DNA of 64,000 bases from Bacillaceae bacterium OF18-1A (GTDB taxonomy: Bacteria; Bacillota; Bacilli; Bacillales; Bacillaceae_G), in contig JAQEWB010000002.1 in NCBI GenBank assembly GCA_027694045.1, forward strand, positions 1 through 64,000. Direction: 5' to 3'. Shown here one piece after another: positions 46,201 to 53,255 of this stretch. Position 1 is the first letter of the stretch; every line of letters begins with the position of its first letter. The notes beneath the pieces are model-generated. The model searched no databases and was not told the DNA's origin. It saw only the letters and a program-made list of their open reading frames with translations. Made by a program: the position numbers and the translations under genes.

Positions 46201-46603
46201 ATTCCGTTTGATCACTTGTAACAGGAAAAATCTTCTCTATTTCTTGCCAAAAGGCAGTCAATTTATCTTCTTTCATTGCAGCACGTAACGCTAATCGGGA
46301 AATGACGCGCAACTGTCCTGCTCCTTCTGTTAACGGTTTATCAAGTATAGTCGGGTCCATCGGAAACCACTCTGGAATTGTTGGATCCCCTGCTATATAC
46401 TCCCGTGGTGTTTTACTCGAACTCGTTTGTGTCTTAAACTTTCGAATATGATCAAATTTACTCAATGTATTCACATCTGTATCAAATACGTGCATCGCTA
46501 CCTTTTTCCGGCGTTCCTCAGGCAGCCTTTCATATATTTGATGTGTCACAGTACTACCGATTCCACCTAAACCAATTAATATCGTTGGAACTTGTAATGT
46601 CAT
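43241..46603 (-). CDS. Tubulin/FtsZ-like GTPase (Tubulin_2 / FtsZl family)
   Basis: A 1120-residue protein. The N-terminal 400 residues carry tubulin/FtsZ superfamily features: a strand-loop TILIGLGGIGSTVT at residue 7 (T1 loop) and the signature VTSLAGGTGSGMFLQ near 150 (G-box GGTGSG). The remaining 700 residues are mostly charged helix with coiled-coil patches (NRLHENNEQKRNVIQ; RKEADYKKRDRDEYVREKIE). No membrane segment. Large tubulin-like proteins of this kind are known from comparative genomics to be paired with vWA proteins and predicted to remodel membranes; none of this is tested here. The ATG at 46603 has AGGAAGG 8 nt upstream. Second gene after the vWA protein. Confidence 0.8.
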   Translation of the reverse strand: MTLQVPTILIGLGGIGSTVTHQIYERLPEERRKKVAMHVFDTDVNTLSKFDHIRKFKTQTSSSKTPREYIAGDPTIPEWFPMDPTILDKPLTEGAGQLRVISRLALRAAMKEDKLTAFWQEIEKIFPVTSDQTEYGVRVIIVTSLAGGTGSGMFLQIALYLREMLRKKLQHHNILIRGAFLMPDVLVKTRTVSAKEFETVQANGYASLKELHAITLGSTGELSKRGGVTIELEYRPDQVDEDGRTNHTIKQHHLPYNYCFLYDYENLHGHHLHNLSDYMEQMANTIYLQLFSPMSANHFAQEDNQIQQLAESSGKGRYCGAGTAKIIYPYEHVLKYCALKWAVQGLDESWLHLDQLFQEKKQRYDQDVKRGMQREKPERGKSYLEDLEHLATRPEQAHIFYRQMYNETREGAEASKVGVAKSKLFLEAVESYVQRTVQKDEELNRLQHECKISAAKLKMMEQMKGEVARVDHAVRLYAYAIPSRVHEHVTTLLYDMIESDRFSPSGSEGQSYQLNTWFLKKTDPVHPVAARFMLYEIRKQLVEKMNRLHENNEQKRNVIQNYDKKFNVSNIDGTVTAVRRVEIAQQQGWFGKMVNNQQRLFKKEFEDIVTQYVHKLNEYRKEMLLELVYQSLYQTVNKMIQYWERFFDNLHETRENLLFEIQKRSKEFEGKTNPTNVYVLAEEQLQEKIWQDMQQHLNLGVLPKDISAEIYMSLYGEYCRDAKTEEIQSKKVEDFYREHILSYCYDELQVRYRDKLELNIVEALRKEADYKKRDRDEYVREKIEDLFHLASPFVPKVSHHRELQYWGIHPSLKKELQEELIQEMFKEKDTVHEAFSPFEVICYRAHYGLSLQDFPKLSSGHIANGFMNDKGDYFQSYYRRVNKLNSKKSSLTPHLDKYWHLPAFMPDLNATQTKLDYDKCNRALLYAYMYRWISLVAVDGQFVYQYNGVGRSFLIQSMGKNISSESYKLHRALLHNPFIYENILSRFEEEQEKAMIQGGHLYTHAFVLGAQDVRWLRKEHVHNILDMILMYDREAKYDPTLEETSDELLRLFLDEIELYFQNYYGTGADMVAKKEKEMFIKQLWDRSYAKGYVDPNSAPYKKWQNLLSVHDEEESPKTNV

Positions 46604-46638
46604 GTGAACCACCTTCCTATTCTTGCTTGTTTAAAAAG

Positions 46639-46661
46639 AAGAGGAAATCGAGATTCCTCTT
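46639..46661 (-). terminator. Hairpin between the vWA and tubulin-like genes
   Basis: AAGAGGA and TCCTCTT around a 9-nt loop with CTTTTT after it on the minus strand. It could terminate part of the transcripts and set the ratio of the two proteins. Confidence 0.6.
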
Positions 46662-46672
46662 ACCCCTATCTA

Positions 46673-48772
46673 CTATTCACACTCGTACCTATAAATTTCT
46701 TTACCGTATCCTCTATCAATTACTAAAAGTTCATTAGGGTATAGTGTCTTATGTTCCATTCCAACCTCATCCTCTGTTATAAACATCCCATCAATAATCA
46801 TTCCTACTACTTGTGACTCTTTTGCTACAAAAATCGATTTTGACCCTTTCTTTGCTATAAACGTAACGGATTGTACAGTCTTTCTTTCCGCTCTAAACGG
46901 AATACCAAAATAATGTTTCCACCATTTATTTTTAAGTAATTCTGGCTCAGATTGATACAACCAATCTTTCGCTACTTCTTGATCCCATTCGTAATACAAT
47001 AGTGCTTTCCTGTGAAATCTTGGACGGACAATCCATCCTAAAACGATTATTCCTACTATTAACAGCAATAAAGTGATAGGAATAACAAACTTAAAAATAA
47101 GCGCATACTTTTCATAAAACGGTGCATTTTGAATACGAAGTGATATTTCTTTCTTTACTTTTTGTAATTTTGAATCCTGCACTACGATGGTAGCTTCTAC
47201 GGTGCCGGTATCTGTAAAATTGAATGTGTCGGAGTAATGGGGTCGAGGATAAATATAAATTTGATTACCGTGTTGTTTTATTTCGTAGTTGATTGATTGT
47301 TTAGATGTGACACCAGTAGATTTTAATAATTTCTTTACAGCCACTTCTGTCATCGGTTTACCATCTAACTGTGGTTGTATAATAAATGGTTTACTATTCT
47401 CTAAATTCGTTACTTTTTCTTCATAATCTTTCGTAACAGTTTGAAGTGATAACTCAGGCTTTTTCGTTGTTTCAATTTTAAATTCTTTCGTCTGTCTGTA
47501 AAATCCCTTTATGTTCATATGAACTTTCCCGCGTACTAACCCTTTACTAAGCTTCGTTTCATAATAGAACACATGTCTTTTATCGTCCCACTTCATCGCA
47601 TATTGCTTTCCGTCTATTTCTACTTCTGCCTGAAAGTAAGAAGACTGAACTGGCAACTCAGTAGGTTTCGCTTCAATAACAGCCGTAGTACCTTCGTACA
47701 TTGTTTCAACACTTTTTTGACCTTTATCCTCTTTGTCATAAGTAAAAACGGTATAGTTAAGCGCTGGTTCAACAAGTACTTGTAATCCTTCTTTCTCAAT
47801 ATCTCGGTCCACTTCTATCGTATATGTTCCTGGCTTAATGACTTCCTGATTTCCCGTGTTTATATGAACTATACTTCCGAATAATTTAGCTTCTCCTGGT
47901 GCATGTATAGAAAAAGAAGATTGTAATTGTAACGGTTTAGAAATTTGTGTGACTTGATAATTAGACATAGAAGGCGATTGTCGCACAAGCGTCATACGCT
48001 TTAACGGAAATGGTGTTGTAATCTCTACTTTTTTCCCTACTACTTTCGTTTTTACAATCGATTCAACAGAGGAGAACGGATCACGATTCGCAACTAATGC
48101 TGCCACTTGATTTACACTTTTTACGATACCATCCTCCCCACTCGAAGGCATCGTAACTCCATTTATCTCTTTCTTCCATATTTCTTTAAACGTATTTAAT
48201 TGTTCTTTTTCTTGCTGCCCTAAATCTTCTTCCATCGTAATTAATACTGGATGTAACGATATCTTTTTCGCATCCATTTCTTTCTTAAACTGAGCTAATT
48301 TCTCTGTAATTTGTTCTTTCCCGCCAGTTTTATCTTTTTCTAAATCATTAAATGCCCCGTCAGTTAATACAATAAGCCAAAATTCACGTTTTCCATCTAT
48401 ATCTGCTTCCTTTTTTATAGATTGCATCGCCGTTTCTACTGCGCTAAATGGAGTATTCAAATACGTTTTCCATGCTCCAATCCCATCAATTTCTATTTGC
48501 CGTTTCTCCTTCTTAAGCGAAATGTTTAACGGATCATTTGGCTTACTCATTGGAACGTAAGAAAATGTATCTTTTTCATCTAATAGCGCAACTAAACTTT
48601 GCAAAGCGTAATTGGCATATTTCCAGCGATCGTTATTTCTCATGCTGCCCGAATCATCATATACAAGTGAAACGACCCTTTCCTTTGCCTCCTCTCCTTT
48701 TGCAAAAGTCCAAAAAGGATGTAACCATATAAATAGAAACAACATGAATGTGGCACAAATTCGAATTTTCAT
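46673..48772 (-). CDS. Membrane-anchored von Willebrand factor A-domain protein
   Basis: A 699-residue secreted/membrane protein. A signal peptide occupies residues 1-24 (ending HPFWTFA). A vWA domain follows, with the MIDAS motif VYDDSGSM near 37 and the later LTDGAF near 140. Ig-like beta-rich regions extend to about 550, one transmembrane helix lies at about 556-582 (KFVIPITLLLLIVGIIVLGW), and a cytosolic tail of 117 residues follows. The topology would put the vWA domain outside and the tail next to the cytosolic tubulin-like partner. The ATG at 48772 starts the signal peptide; in-frame codons up to 48865 lack a Shine-Dalgarno and precede it with another hydrophobic run. Confidence 0.82.
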   Translation of the reverse strand: MKIRICATFMLFLFIWLHPFWTFAKGEEAKERVVSLVYDDSGSMRNNDRWKYANYALQSLVALLDEKDTFSYVPMSKPNDPLNISLKKEKRQIEIDGIGAWKTYLNTPFSAVETAMQSIKKEADIDGKREFWLIVLTDGAFNDLEKDKTGGKEQITEKLAQFKKEMDAKKISLHPVLITMEEDLGQQEKEQLNTFKEIWKKEINGVTMPSSGEDGIVKSVNQVAALVANRDPFSSVESIVKTKVVGKKVEITTPFPLKRMTLVRQSPSMSNYQVTQISKPLQLQSSFSIHAPGEAKLFGSIVHINTGNQEVIKPGTYTIEVDRDIEKEGLQVLVEPALNYTVFTYDKEDKGQKSVETMYEGTTAVIEAKPTELPVQSSYFQAEVEIDGKQYAMKWDDKRHVFYYETKLSKGLVRGKVHMNIKGFYRQTKEFKIETTKKPELSLQTVTKDYEEKVTNLENSKPFIIQPQLDGKPMTEVAVKKLLKSTGVTSKQSINYEIKQHGNQIYIYPRPHYSDTFNFTDTGTVEATIVVQDSKLQKVKKEISLRIQNAPFYEKYALIFKFVIPITLLLLIVGIIVLGWIVRPRFHRKALLYYEWDQEVAKDWLYQSEPELLKNKWWKHYFGIPFRAERKTVQSVTFIAKKGSKSIFVAKESQVVGMIIDGMFITEDEVGMEHKTLYPNELLVIDRGYGKEIYRYECE

Positions 48773-48946
48773 GATGAGGCTTCGCCACCTTTGTAGACAA
48801 ATTCCTATGTTTAAATTTATGAGAGGAAACAAGATATATGACTTGTATTTTAGGACAACTAACACACCATAAATTTATTATGTAAACAATTATATATAAG
48901 TGGTAATGTCCTTTTTAACATTTCCTATCCAATTATATAAGTAAAA

Positions 48947-48984
48947 AAAGCCTGTTTAAGTTCTACACTTAACACAGACTTTTC
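48947..48984 (-). terminator. Terminator of the VOC gene
   Basis: Imperfect hairpin, minus-strand arms CTGTGTTAAG and CTTAAACAG, followed by GCTTTTTTT. Confidence 0.7.
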
Positions 48985-49029
48985 CTACTTTTCACATACA
49001 AAACAAATATCAAAAAGTTTGATTTTAAA

Positions 49030-49368
49030 TTAACACATCACTTCAATTGTAAATCCACCAGGTGCTCCAACGTAAAACGTATACGCATGTGCACGTTTAG
49101 GAGCCTCAACCAAAAATCCATCTTCCTTCAATCTTTGATTTATCTTATCTACTTGTTCATTATTTTCTTGTGGAAATCCTACATGAAATGTTTTTGGATA
49201 CTGAACTTCTTTTCCCTTCATTAAAGTTAGTATAAATCCATCATTATCACGCAAAACTGCAAAGCCATTCCCCCTTGTTCCACTACAAGTTAAACCAAAA
49301 TATTTTTCTAAAAACTCTCTAGCTGCTACTACATCTGTAACTGTTAAATTAAGATGCTTAATTTTCAA
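49030..49368 (-). CDS. VOC-superfamily (glyoxalase-like) protein
   Basis: A 112-residue single-unit vicinal-oxygen-chelate protein with beta-alpha-beta-beta-beta modules. Likely metal ligands are His5 (KIKHLNLTV), His in KTFHVGFP near 64 and Glu in GFTIEVMC near 110. The family includes glyoxalases, dioxygenases and antibiotic-binding proteins; the substrate is unknown. Monocistronic. Confidence 0.82.
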   Translation of the reverse strand: MKIKHLNLTVTDVVAAREFLEKYFGLTCSGTRGNGFAVLRDNDGFILTLMKGKEVQYPKTFHVGFPQENNEQVDKINQRLKEDGFLVEAPKRAHAYTFYVGAPGGFTIEVMC

Positions 49369-49416
49369 TCCGTCACCAACTTTCTTAATTTTCTAACATT
49401 TTATCATATAAATAAA

Positions 49417-49440
49417 AAACACGCCTTTCACAGCGTGTTT
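49417..49440 (-). terminator. Terminator of the 111-residue hypothetical gene
   Basis: AAACACGC and GCGTGTTT around an 8-nt loop, ending at the stop codon. Confidence 0.8.
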
Positions 49441-49775
49441 CATTTTTTCACATACACTTCAACAATCGGATGATCTTTATGATCCGCATGTAAACGTATA
49501 TTCTCTTCACTCGTATGATAAATACTGGCTAATAGCATTATTGTTAACACATTAGGTATCTTTGCATCGCTTCCATATTTTCTTTCCAGTGCTTCTTTAT
49601 ATTCGAACTCTAAATCACCTTGTACATATGTATACACTTCAAATCCATCTTCTAAATTGCAAACTACTGTATCAATAATATCCGCTCCTACTAGCCTTTT
49701 CATTTCACCTCGCAATGCTTCAATAAGTTCTTCCCACGGAACTTCATACGTCTGAAATTGATCGGTAGACTTCAT
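49440..49775 (-). CDS. Hypothetical protein, 111 residues
   Basis: A soluble acidic protein (FQTYEVPWEELIEALRGEMK; GDLEFEYKEALERKYG). GGAGG lies 8 nt upstream. I recognise no domain. It is a single gene with its own terminator. Confidence 0.72.
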   Translation of the reverse strand: MKSTDQFQTYEVPWEELIEALRGEMKRLVGADIIDTVVCNLEDGFEVYTYVQGDLEFEYKEALERKYGSDAKIPNVLTIMLLASIYHTSEENIRLHADHKDHPIVEVYVKK

Positions 49776-49913
49776 CTTCTTTCCTCCTTATTATAATTTC
49801 CTTTCTATATAATTCCCTTTTCCCATAACAATTATGATAGATAGGTCATTCGTACAAGCCGCACTTGTCCCCCTTACATATCGTATTACTGTAATGCGGA
49901 AGGAGGAAAGAAC

Positions 49914-50306
49914 ATGCATAGACAAAAGTGTTATGATACGTGCCGACGTTATTTCGGTAAAGTTGTTCGAATTGAAGATCGTGACGGTCGCGTTCATTTA
50001 GGTAAAATCATTGATGTGACAAATAACTCTGTATGGATCGAACCAATGCAACAGCGCTCATCTTTTGATACAGGATTCGGATACTATGATGCATATGCAA
50101 ACGGTGGTTGTGATCTTTGTGGTGGCATTAGCAGATGTGATAGTTGCGGATTTGGATGCGGTGGTGGATTCAGCAGTTGTGGTTGTGGCGGTCGTGGTTG
50201 CGGTAATTGTGGATGTGACGGCTGGGGTGGCGGTCGTGGCTGGGGTGTTGAGCTCGGATTTGGTTTTATCTTCGGAATTACGTTAGCTGCATTATTTTTC
50301 ATTTAA
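49914..50306 (+). CDS. Gly/Cys-rich small protein with Sm-like N-terminus
   Basis: A 130-residue protein in three parts. Residues 1-45 (GKVVRIEDRDGRVHLGKIID continuing VTNNSVWIEP) look like a small beta-barrel of the Sm/DUF2642 kind. Residues 64-110 are extraordinarily rich in Gly and Cys (CGGISRCDSCGFGCGGGF; CGCGGRGCGNCGC). Residues 112-130 are a hydrophobic helix (GFGFIFGITLAALFF). GGAGG is 9 nt upstream. The Cys-Gly repeat suggests a cross-linked spore coat or exosporium component; this is inference. Confidence 0.7.
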   Translation: MHRQKCYDTCRRYFGKVVRIEDRDGRVHLGKIIDVTNNSVWIEPMQQRSSFDTGFGYYDAYANGGCDLCGGISRCDSCGFGCGGGFSSCGCGGRGCGNCGCDGWGGGRGWGVELGFGFIFGITLAALFFI

Positions 50307-50311
50307 CATAG

Positions 50312-50343
50312 TAAAGAGTTGGCTAAAGACAACCAACTCTTTT
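50312..50343. terminator. Bidirectional terminator
   Basis: AAAGAGTTGG and CCAACTCTTT with T tails on both strands, between convergent genes. Confidence 0.9.
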
Positions 50344-50346
50344 TCT

Positions 50347-51066
50347 TTACTTTTCACATATAAATATGCGATGACCTAAAACATGTTGGTACATAAGTCT
50401 TACATGTTCATGCTGTACCCACGCCTCATATAAATCATTTGGAATATATGATGATACATTCCATTCCGGCTCCTCCATATAGCCAGCGATCGTTTCTGCA
50501 ATTGTTCCACCGCCAGCAACTGTAATTCTTTTAAAATTTGCTTCTCGAAATAATTGTACCCACTCGTTCTCAGTTAATAATTCTTTCATCCCATATAATC
50601 GGGCAATTTTCTCTTCCTCGTTCTTCTCAATGTGCGTATCAATAATCATCTCAATAACAACTAACTTACCATCCTGCTGTAATGCACGATAGCATTCCGA
50701 GATAACCTTTTCTTTATCTGTAAAAGCAAGTATCGATTCTCCAAGTACAAACTCAAATGATTCATTCGAAAAAAGTAATTGCTCTACATTTCCTTCAATC
50801 AATTGTATTTCTAGTCCTTCAAATGTCCATCTCTCTTTCGCTTTTTGAATCATAATTTCATTCTTTTCCACTGCCGTTACTTTATAACCCAATTCTTTCG
50901 TCATATAAGCGGATGTTCTCCCTGTACCACAACCTATCTCAAGAACATTCGCTTCATGTCTAAGAGGTAGTTGTTCTAACAATTGTTTCGTTAATGTAAA
51001 ACCACCAGGATGAGCACTTCCTATTCCGTAATAAGCTAGAAAATCTATATATACGTTTCGTCTCAT
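50347..51066 (-). CDS. SAM-dependent methyltransferase
   Basis: A 239-residue class I methyltransferase. Motif I is VLEIGCGTGRTSAYM near residue 40, motif II region YKVTAVEKNE, and FVLGESILAF near 110. The substrate is unknown. The ATG at 51066 has AAGGGGA 6 nt upstream; the frame extending to 51198 would overlap the oppA stop and terminator. Confidence 0.83.
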   Translation of the reverse strand: MRRNVYIDFLAYYGIGSAHPGGFTLTKQLLEQLPLRHEANVLEIGCGTGRTSAYMTKELGYKVTAVEKNEIMIQKAKERWTFEGLEIQLIEGNVEQLLFSNESFEFVLGESILAFTDKEKVISECYRALQQDGKLVVIEMIIDTHIEKNEEEKIARLYGMKELLTENEWVQLFREANFKRITVAGGGTIAETIAGYMEEPEWNVSSYIPNDLYEAWVQHEHVRLMYQHVLGHRIFICEK

Positions 51067-51123
51067 GGGATTCCCCTTTTTTATTTTATATATTCGTGGA
51101 AAGAAGAAAAGTGCATAGAAAAA

Positions 51124-51142
51124 AGGGCGCATCACGCGCCCT
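51124..51142 (-). terminator. Terminator of the first oppA paralogue
   Basis: AGGGCGC and GCGCCCT around five bases, followed on the minus strand by TTTTTT. Six bases past the stop. Confidence 0.88.
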
Positions 51143-51148
51143 CTCAAC

Positions 51149-52843
51149 TTATTTTTCATCACCGATATATGCCCATTTGTAGCTGTAATCTCCACCAACT
51201 GGGTGGTGAACGATACCTTTTACTTTCGGTCTTTGAACGATAGCGTCACCACGTTGGTATAACGGTGCAATTGCAGCATCTTCAAGTAACATTTTCTCAG
51301 CTTTTAGCAGGCTATCCCAACGCTCTTTCGTTTTCGTTAATAACTCACCTTTACCTTTTTCTACAATTTCATCATATTTCGGATTTGAATATCCAGTTTG
51401 GTTATGAGGTCCATTTGTAACGAACATATCGATGAATGTCATTGGATCTAAGTAGTCAGGTCCCCAACCAGCGTAAGATAAATCATAATCTAGATCTGAT
51501 TCTAATTTTAATTTTTGTTTGAACGGTTGGTTTTTCAAGTTTACTGTTAAACCTGGTAAGTTCTTCTCAAGTTCTCCTTTTAAGAACTCCCCTACTTTTT
51601 TCGCATTATCGCTATCATAGTTTAATAACTCTACTGTTACTTGTTCTTTTCCAAGCTCTTTTTTCGCTTTTTCCCAATGCTCTTTTGCCTTTTTCAAATC
51701 TGTTTTTAAAATGTCACCATTTTCTTTACGGAAGTCTTTTCCATCCGGACTCTTAGCAAACTCTTTCGGTACTAAGTAATCTGCAGGTGTAGATCCGTCA
51801 TTTAAAATTACATTCGTTAAACCTTTTTTGTCATATGCCATCGCGATTGCTAAGCGTAAATCTTTACTCTTCAACACTGTATCTTGACCAGCACGTTTTT
51901 GATTTAAACGTAAGAAGAACGTTGATGGTGTTTTTTGTGTATAGAAGTCTGGATTTGACTTATATTTATCAACGAATTCAGATACAAGTCCTGCACGATC
52001 AATTTGTCCACTTTCATATAAGTTGATGCGTGTACCGCTATCTTTTACTACGTTAAAGTTGATTTCTTCTAGCTTAACTGTTTTATTATCCCAGTACTGT
52101 GCATTTTTCTTTAATTTCCAACCTTCTTCATGTTTCCAGTCTGTTAATGTAAATGGTCCGTTGTATAACGTTGTATCTGCTTCTAAACCGAATTTCTCTC
52201 CTTTTTCTTTTACGAATTTTTCATTTAACGGATAGAATGTTCCGAATGAAGTTAATTCTACAAAGTAAGGAACTGGATTTTCTAATTCTACTTCTAACGT
52301 GTAATCATCTACAGCTTTTACGCCCAACGTATCAAGCTCAGCTTTCCCTTCATTAATTGCTTTTGCATTCTTTACATCAAACATAATGTATGCATATTCC
52401 GCTGCTGTATTTTTATCTACCGCACGTTTCCAAGAGAATACGAAATCCTTCGCTGTTACAGGTTCTCCATTTGACCATTTCGCATTTTTATTTAATGTAA
52501 ATGTATACTTTTTACCATCATCACTCTTTTTATATGATTCAGCAACACCAGGTGTTGCTTTATTATCTTTATCAAGGCGATATAAACCTTCCATTACGTT
52601 GTTTAAAGCAAGAAATGATACTTGGTCTGTCGCTTTTGAAGAATCCATAGACGGAATCTCTTGGCTCTCAGTTAAATTCAACACTTGCTTTGAAGCTAAC
52701 TTTCCGCCTTCTTTTTCACCACTTTTTGGTGTTGTGCTTGCCTTATCTTTTTCTCCTGATCCAGAGCAAGCTGTTAATGCCATACTCATTACTAGAACTG
52801 GTGCTACGACCGCTGTTAATTTTTTCATCTTTTTTCTCTTCAT
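51149..52843 (-). CDS. Oligopeptide ABC transporter substrate-binding lipoprotein (OppA paralogue 1)
   Basis: A 564-residue SBP family 5 lipoprotein. Signal peptide with lipobox LTAC near residue 25, a Ser/Gly/Lys-rich linker, then the peptide-binding domains. Family motifs are VMEGLYRLD, YTFTLNKNAKWSNGEPVTAKDFVFSW and LSYAGWGPDYLDPMTFID. It captures peptides outside the cell for an Opp permease encoded elsewhere. The ATG is spaced 9 nt from GGGAGGG. Its own promoter and terminator show that it is transcribed alone. It is the most divergent of the three. Confidence 0.92.
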   Translation of the reverse strand: MKRKKMKKLTAVVAPVLVMSMALTACSGSGEKDKASTTPKSGEKEGGKLASKQVLNLTESQEIPSMDSSKATDQVSFLALNNVMEGLYRLDKDNKATPGVAESYKKSDDGKKYTFTLNKNAKWSNGEPVTAKDFVFSWKRAVDKNTAAEYAYIMFDVKNAKAINEGKAELDTLGVKAVDDYTLEVELENPVPYFVELTSFGTFYPLNEKFVKEKGEKFGLEADTTLYNGPFTLTDWKHEEGWKLKKNAQYWDNKTVKLEEINFNVVKDSGTRINLYESGQIDRAGLVSEFVDKYKSNPDFYTQKTPSTFFLRLNQKRAGQDTVLKSKDLRLAIAMAYDKKGLTNVILNDGSTPADYLVPKEFAKSPDGKDFRKENGDILKTDLKKAKEHWEKAKKELGKEQVTVELLNYDSDNAKKVGEFLKGELEKNLPGLTVNLKNQPFKQKLKLESDLDYDLSYAGWGPDYLDPMTFIDMFVTNGPHNQTGYSNPKYDEIVEKGKGELLTKTKERWDSLLKAEKMLLEDAAIAPLYQRGDAIVQRPKVKGIVHHPVGGDYSYKWAYIGDEK

Positions 52844-52905
52844 TTTCTTGTACCCTCCCCAATTATATGTACGATATTAACATTTAGAAGTTCTCTAGTA
52901 ACTTA

Positions 52906-52961
52906 CGTTATCAGAAAATTCTTATTAATTAATATTCTACTAATTTTTTGAGTTTTGTAAA
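52906..52961 (-). promoter_or_regulatory. Promoter and CodY-like box of oppA paralogue 1
   Basis: -35 TTTACA (52956-52961), 16-nt spacer and -10 TAGAAT (52934-52939). Just downstream, 52906-52920 matches the CodY consensus AATTTTCWGAAAATT at 12 of 15. The rest of the 412-bp spacer holds the 19-bp shared block at 53041-53059 and the terminator of the next gene. Confidence 0.6.
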
Positions 52962-53040
52962 GTATTTTTGTAAATTTTCTAAAAATTTATTTTTTTATGA
53001 TAGCAACTTCTTACTTTTCTATTACTACTAGATGGGTTAT

Positions 53041-53059
53041 CCCCCATCTACTATATGTA
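53041..53059. repeat. 19-bp block shared by two oppA upstream regions, copy 1
   Basis: CCCCCATCTACTATATGTA, found again without mismatch at 55144-55162. Both lie about 55-80 bp upstream of the -35 of an oppA paralogue. Confidence 0.55.
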
Positions 53060-53210
53060 AACATCTCATCCCTTATTCCACTCTATTACTGCGTACTACA
53101 TTTTCCTTATCAAATAAAGCTCTTTACTATCATTCATCTGTCCCTACTACCAGACTCCCACTACTTGCCTCTAAGAGATAAATGAGGGCTCTTATTCTAT
53201 ACATACTAAA

Positions 53211-53251
53211 AAAGCATTTCAAAAGTAGCTCAGCCACTTTTGAAATGCTTT
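53211..53251 (-). terminator. Terminator of the second oppA paralogue
   Basis: Arms AAAGCATTTCAAAAGT and ACTTTTGAAATGCTTT, 16 nt each. Confidence 0.92.
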
Positions 53252-53255
53252 CACT

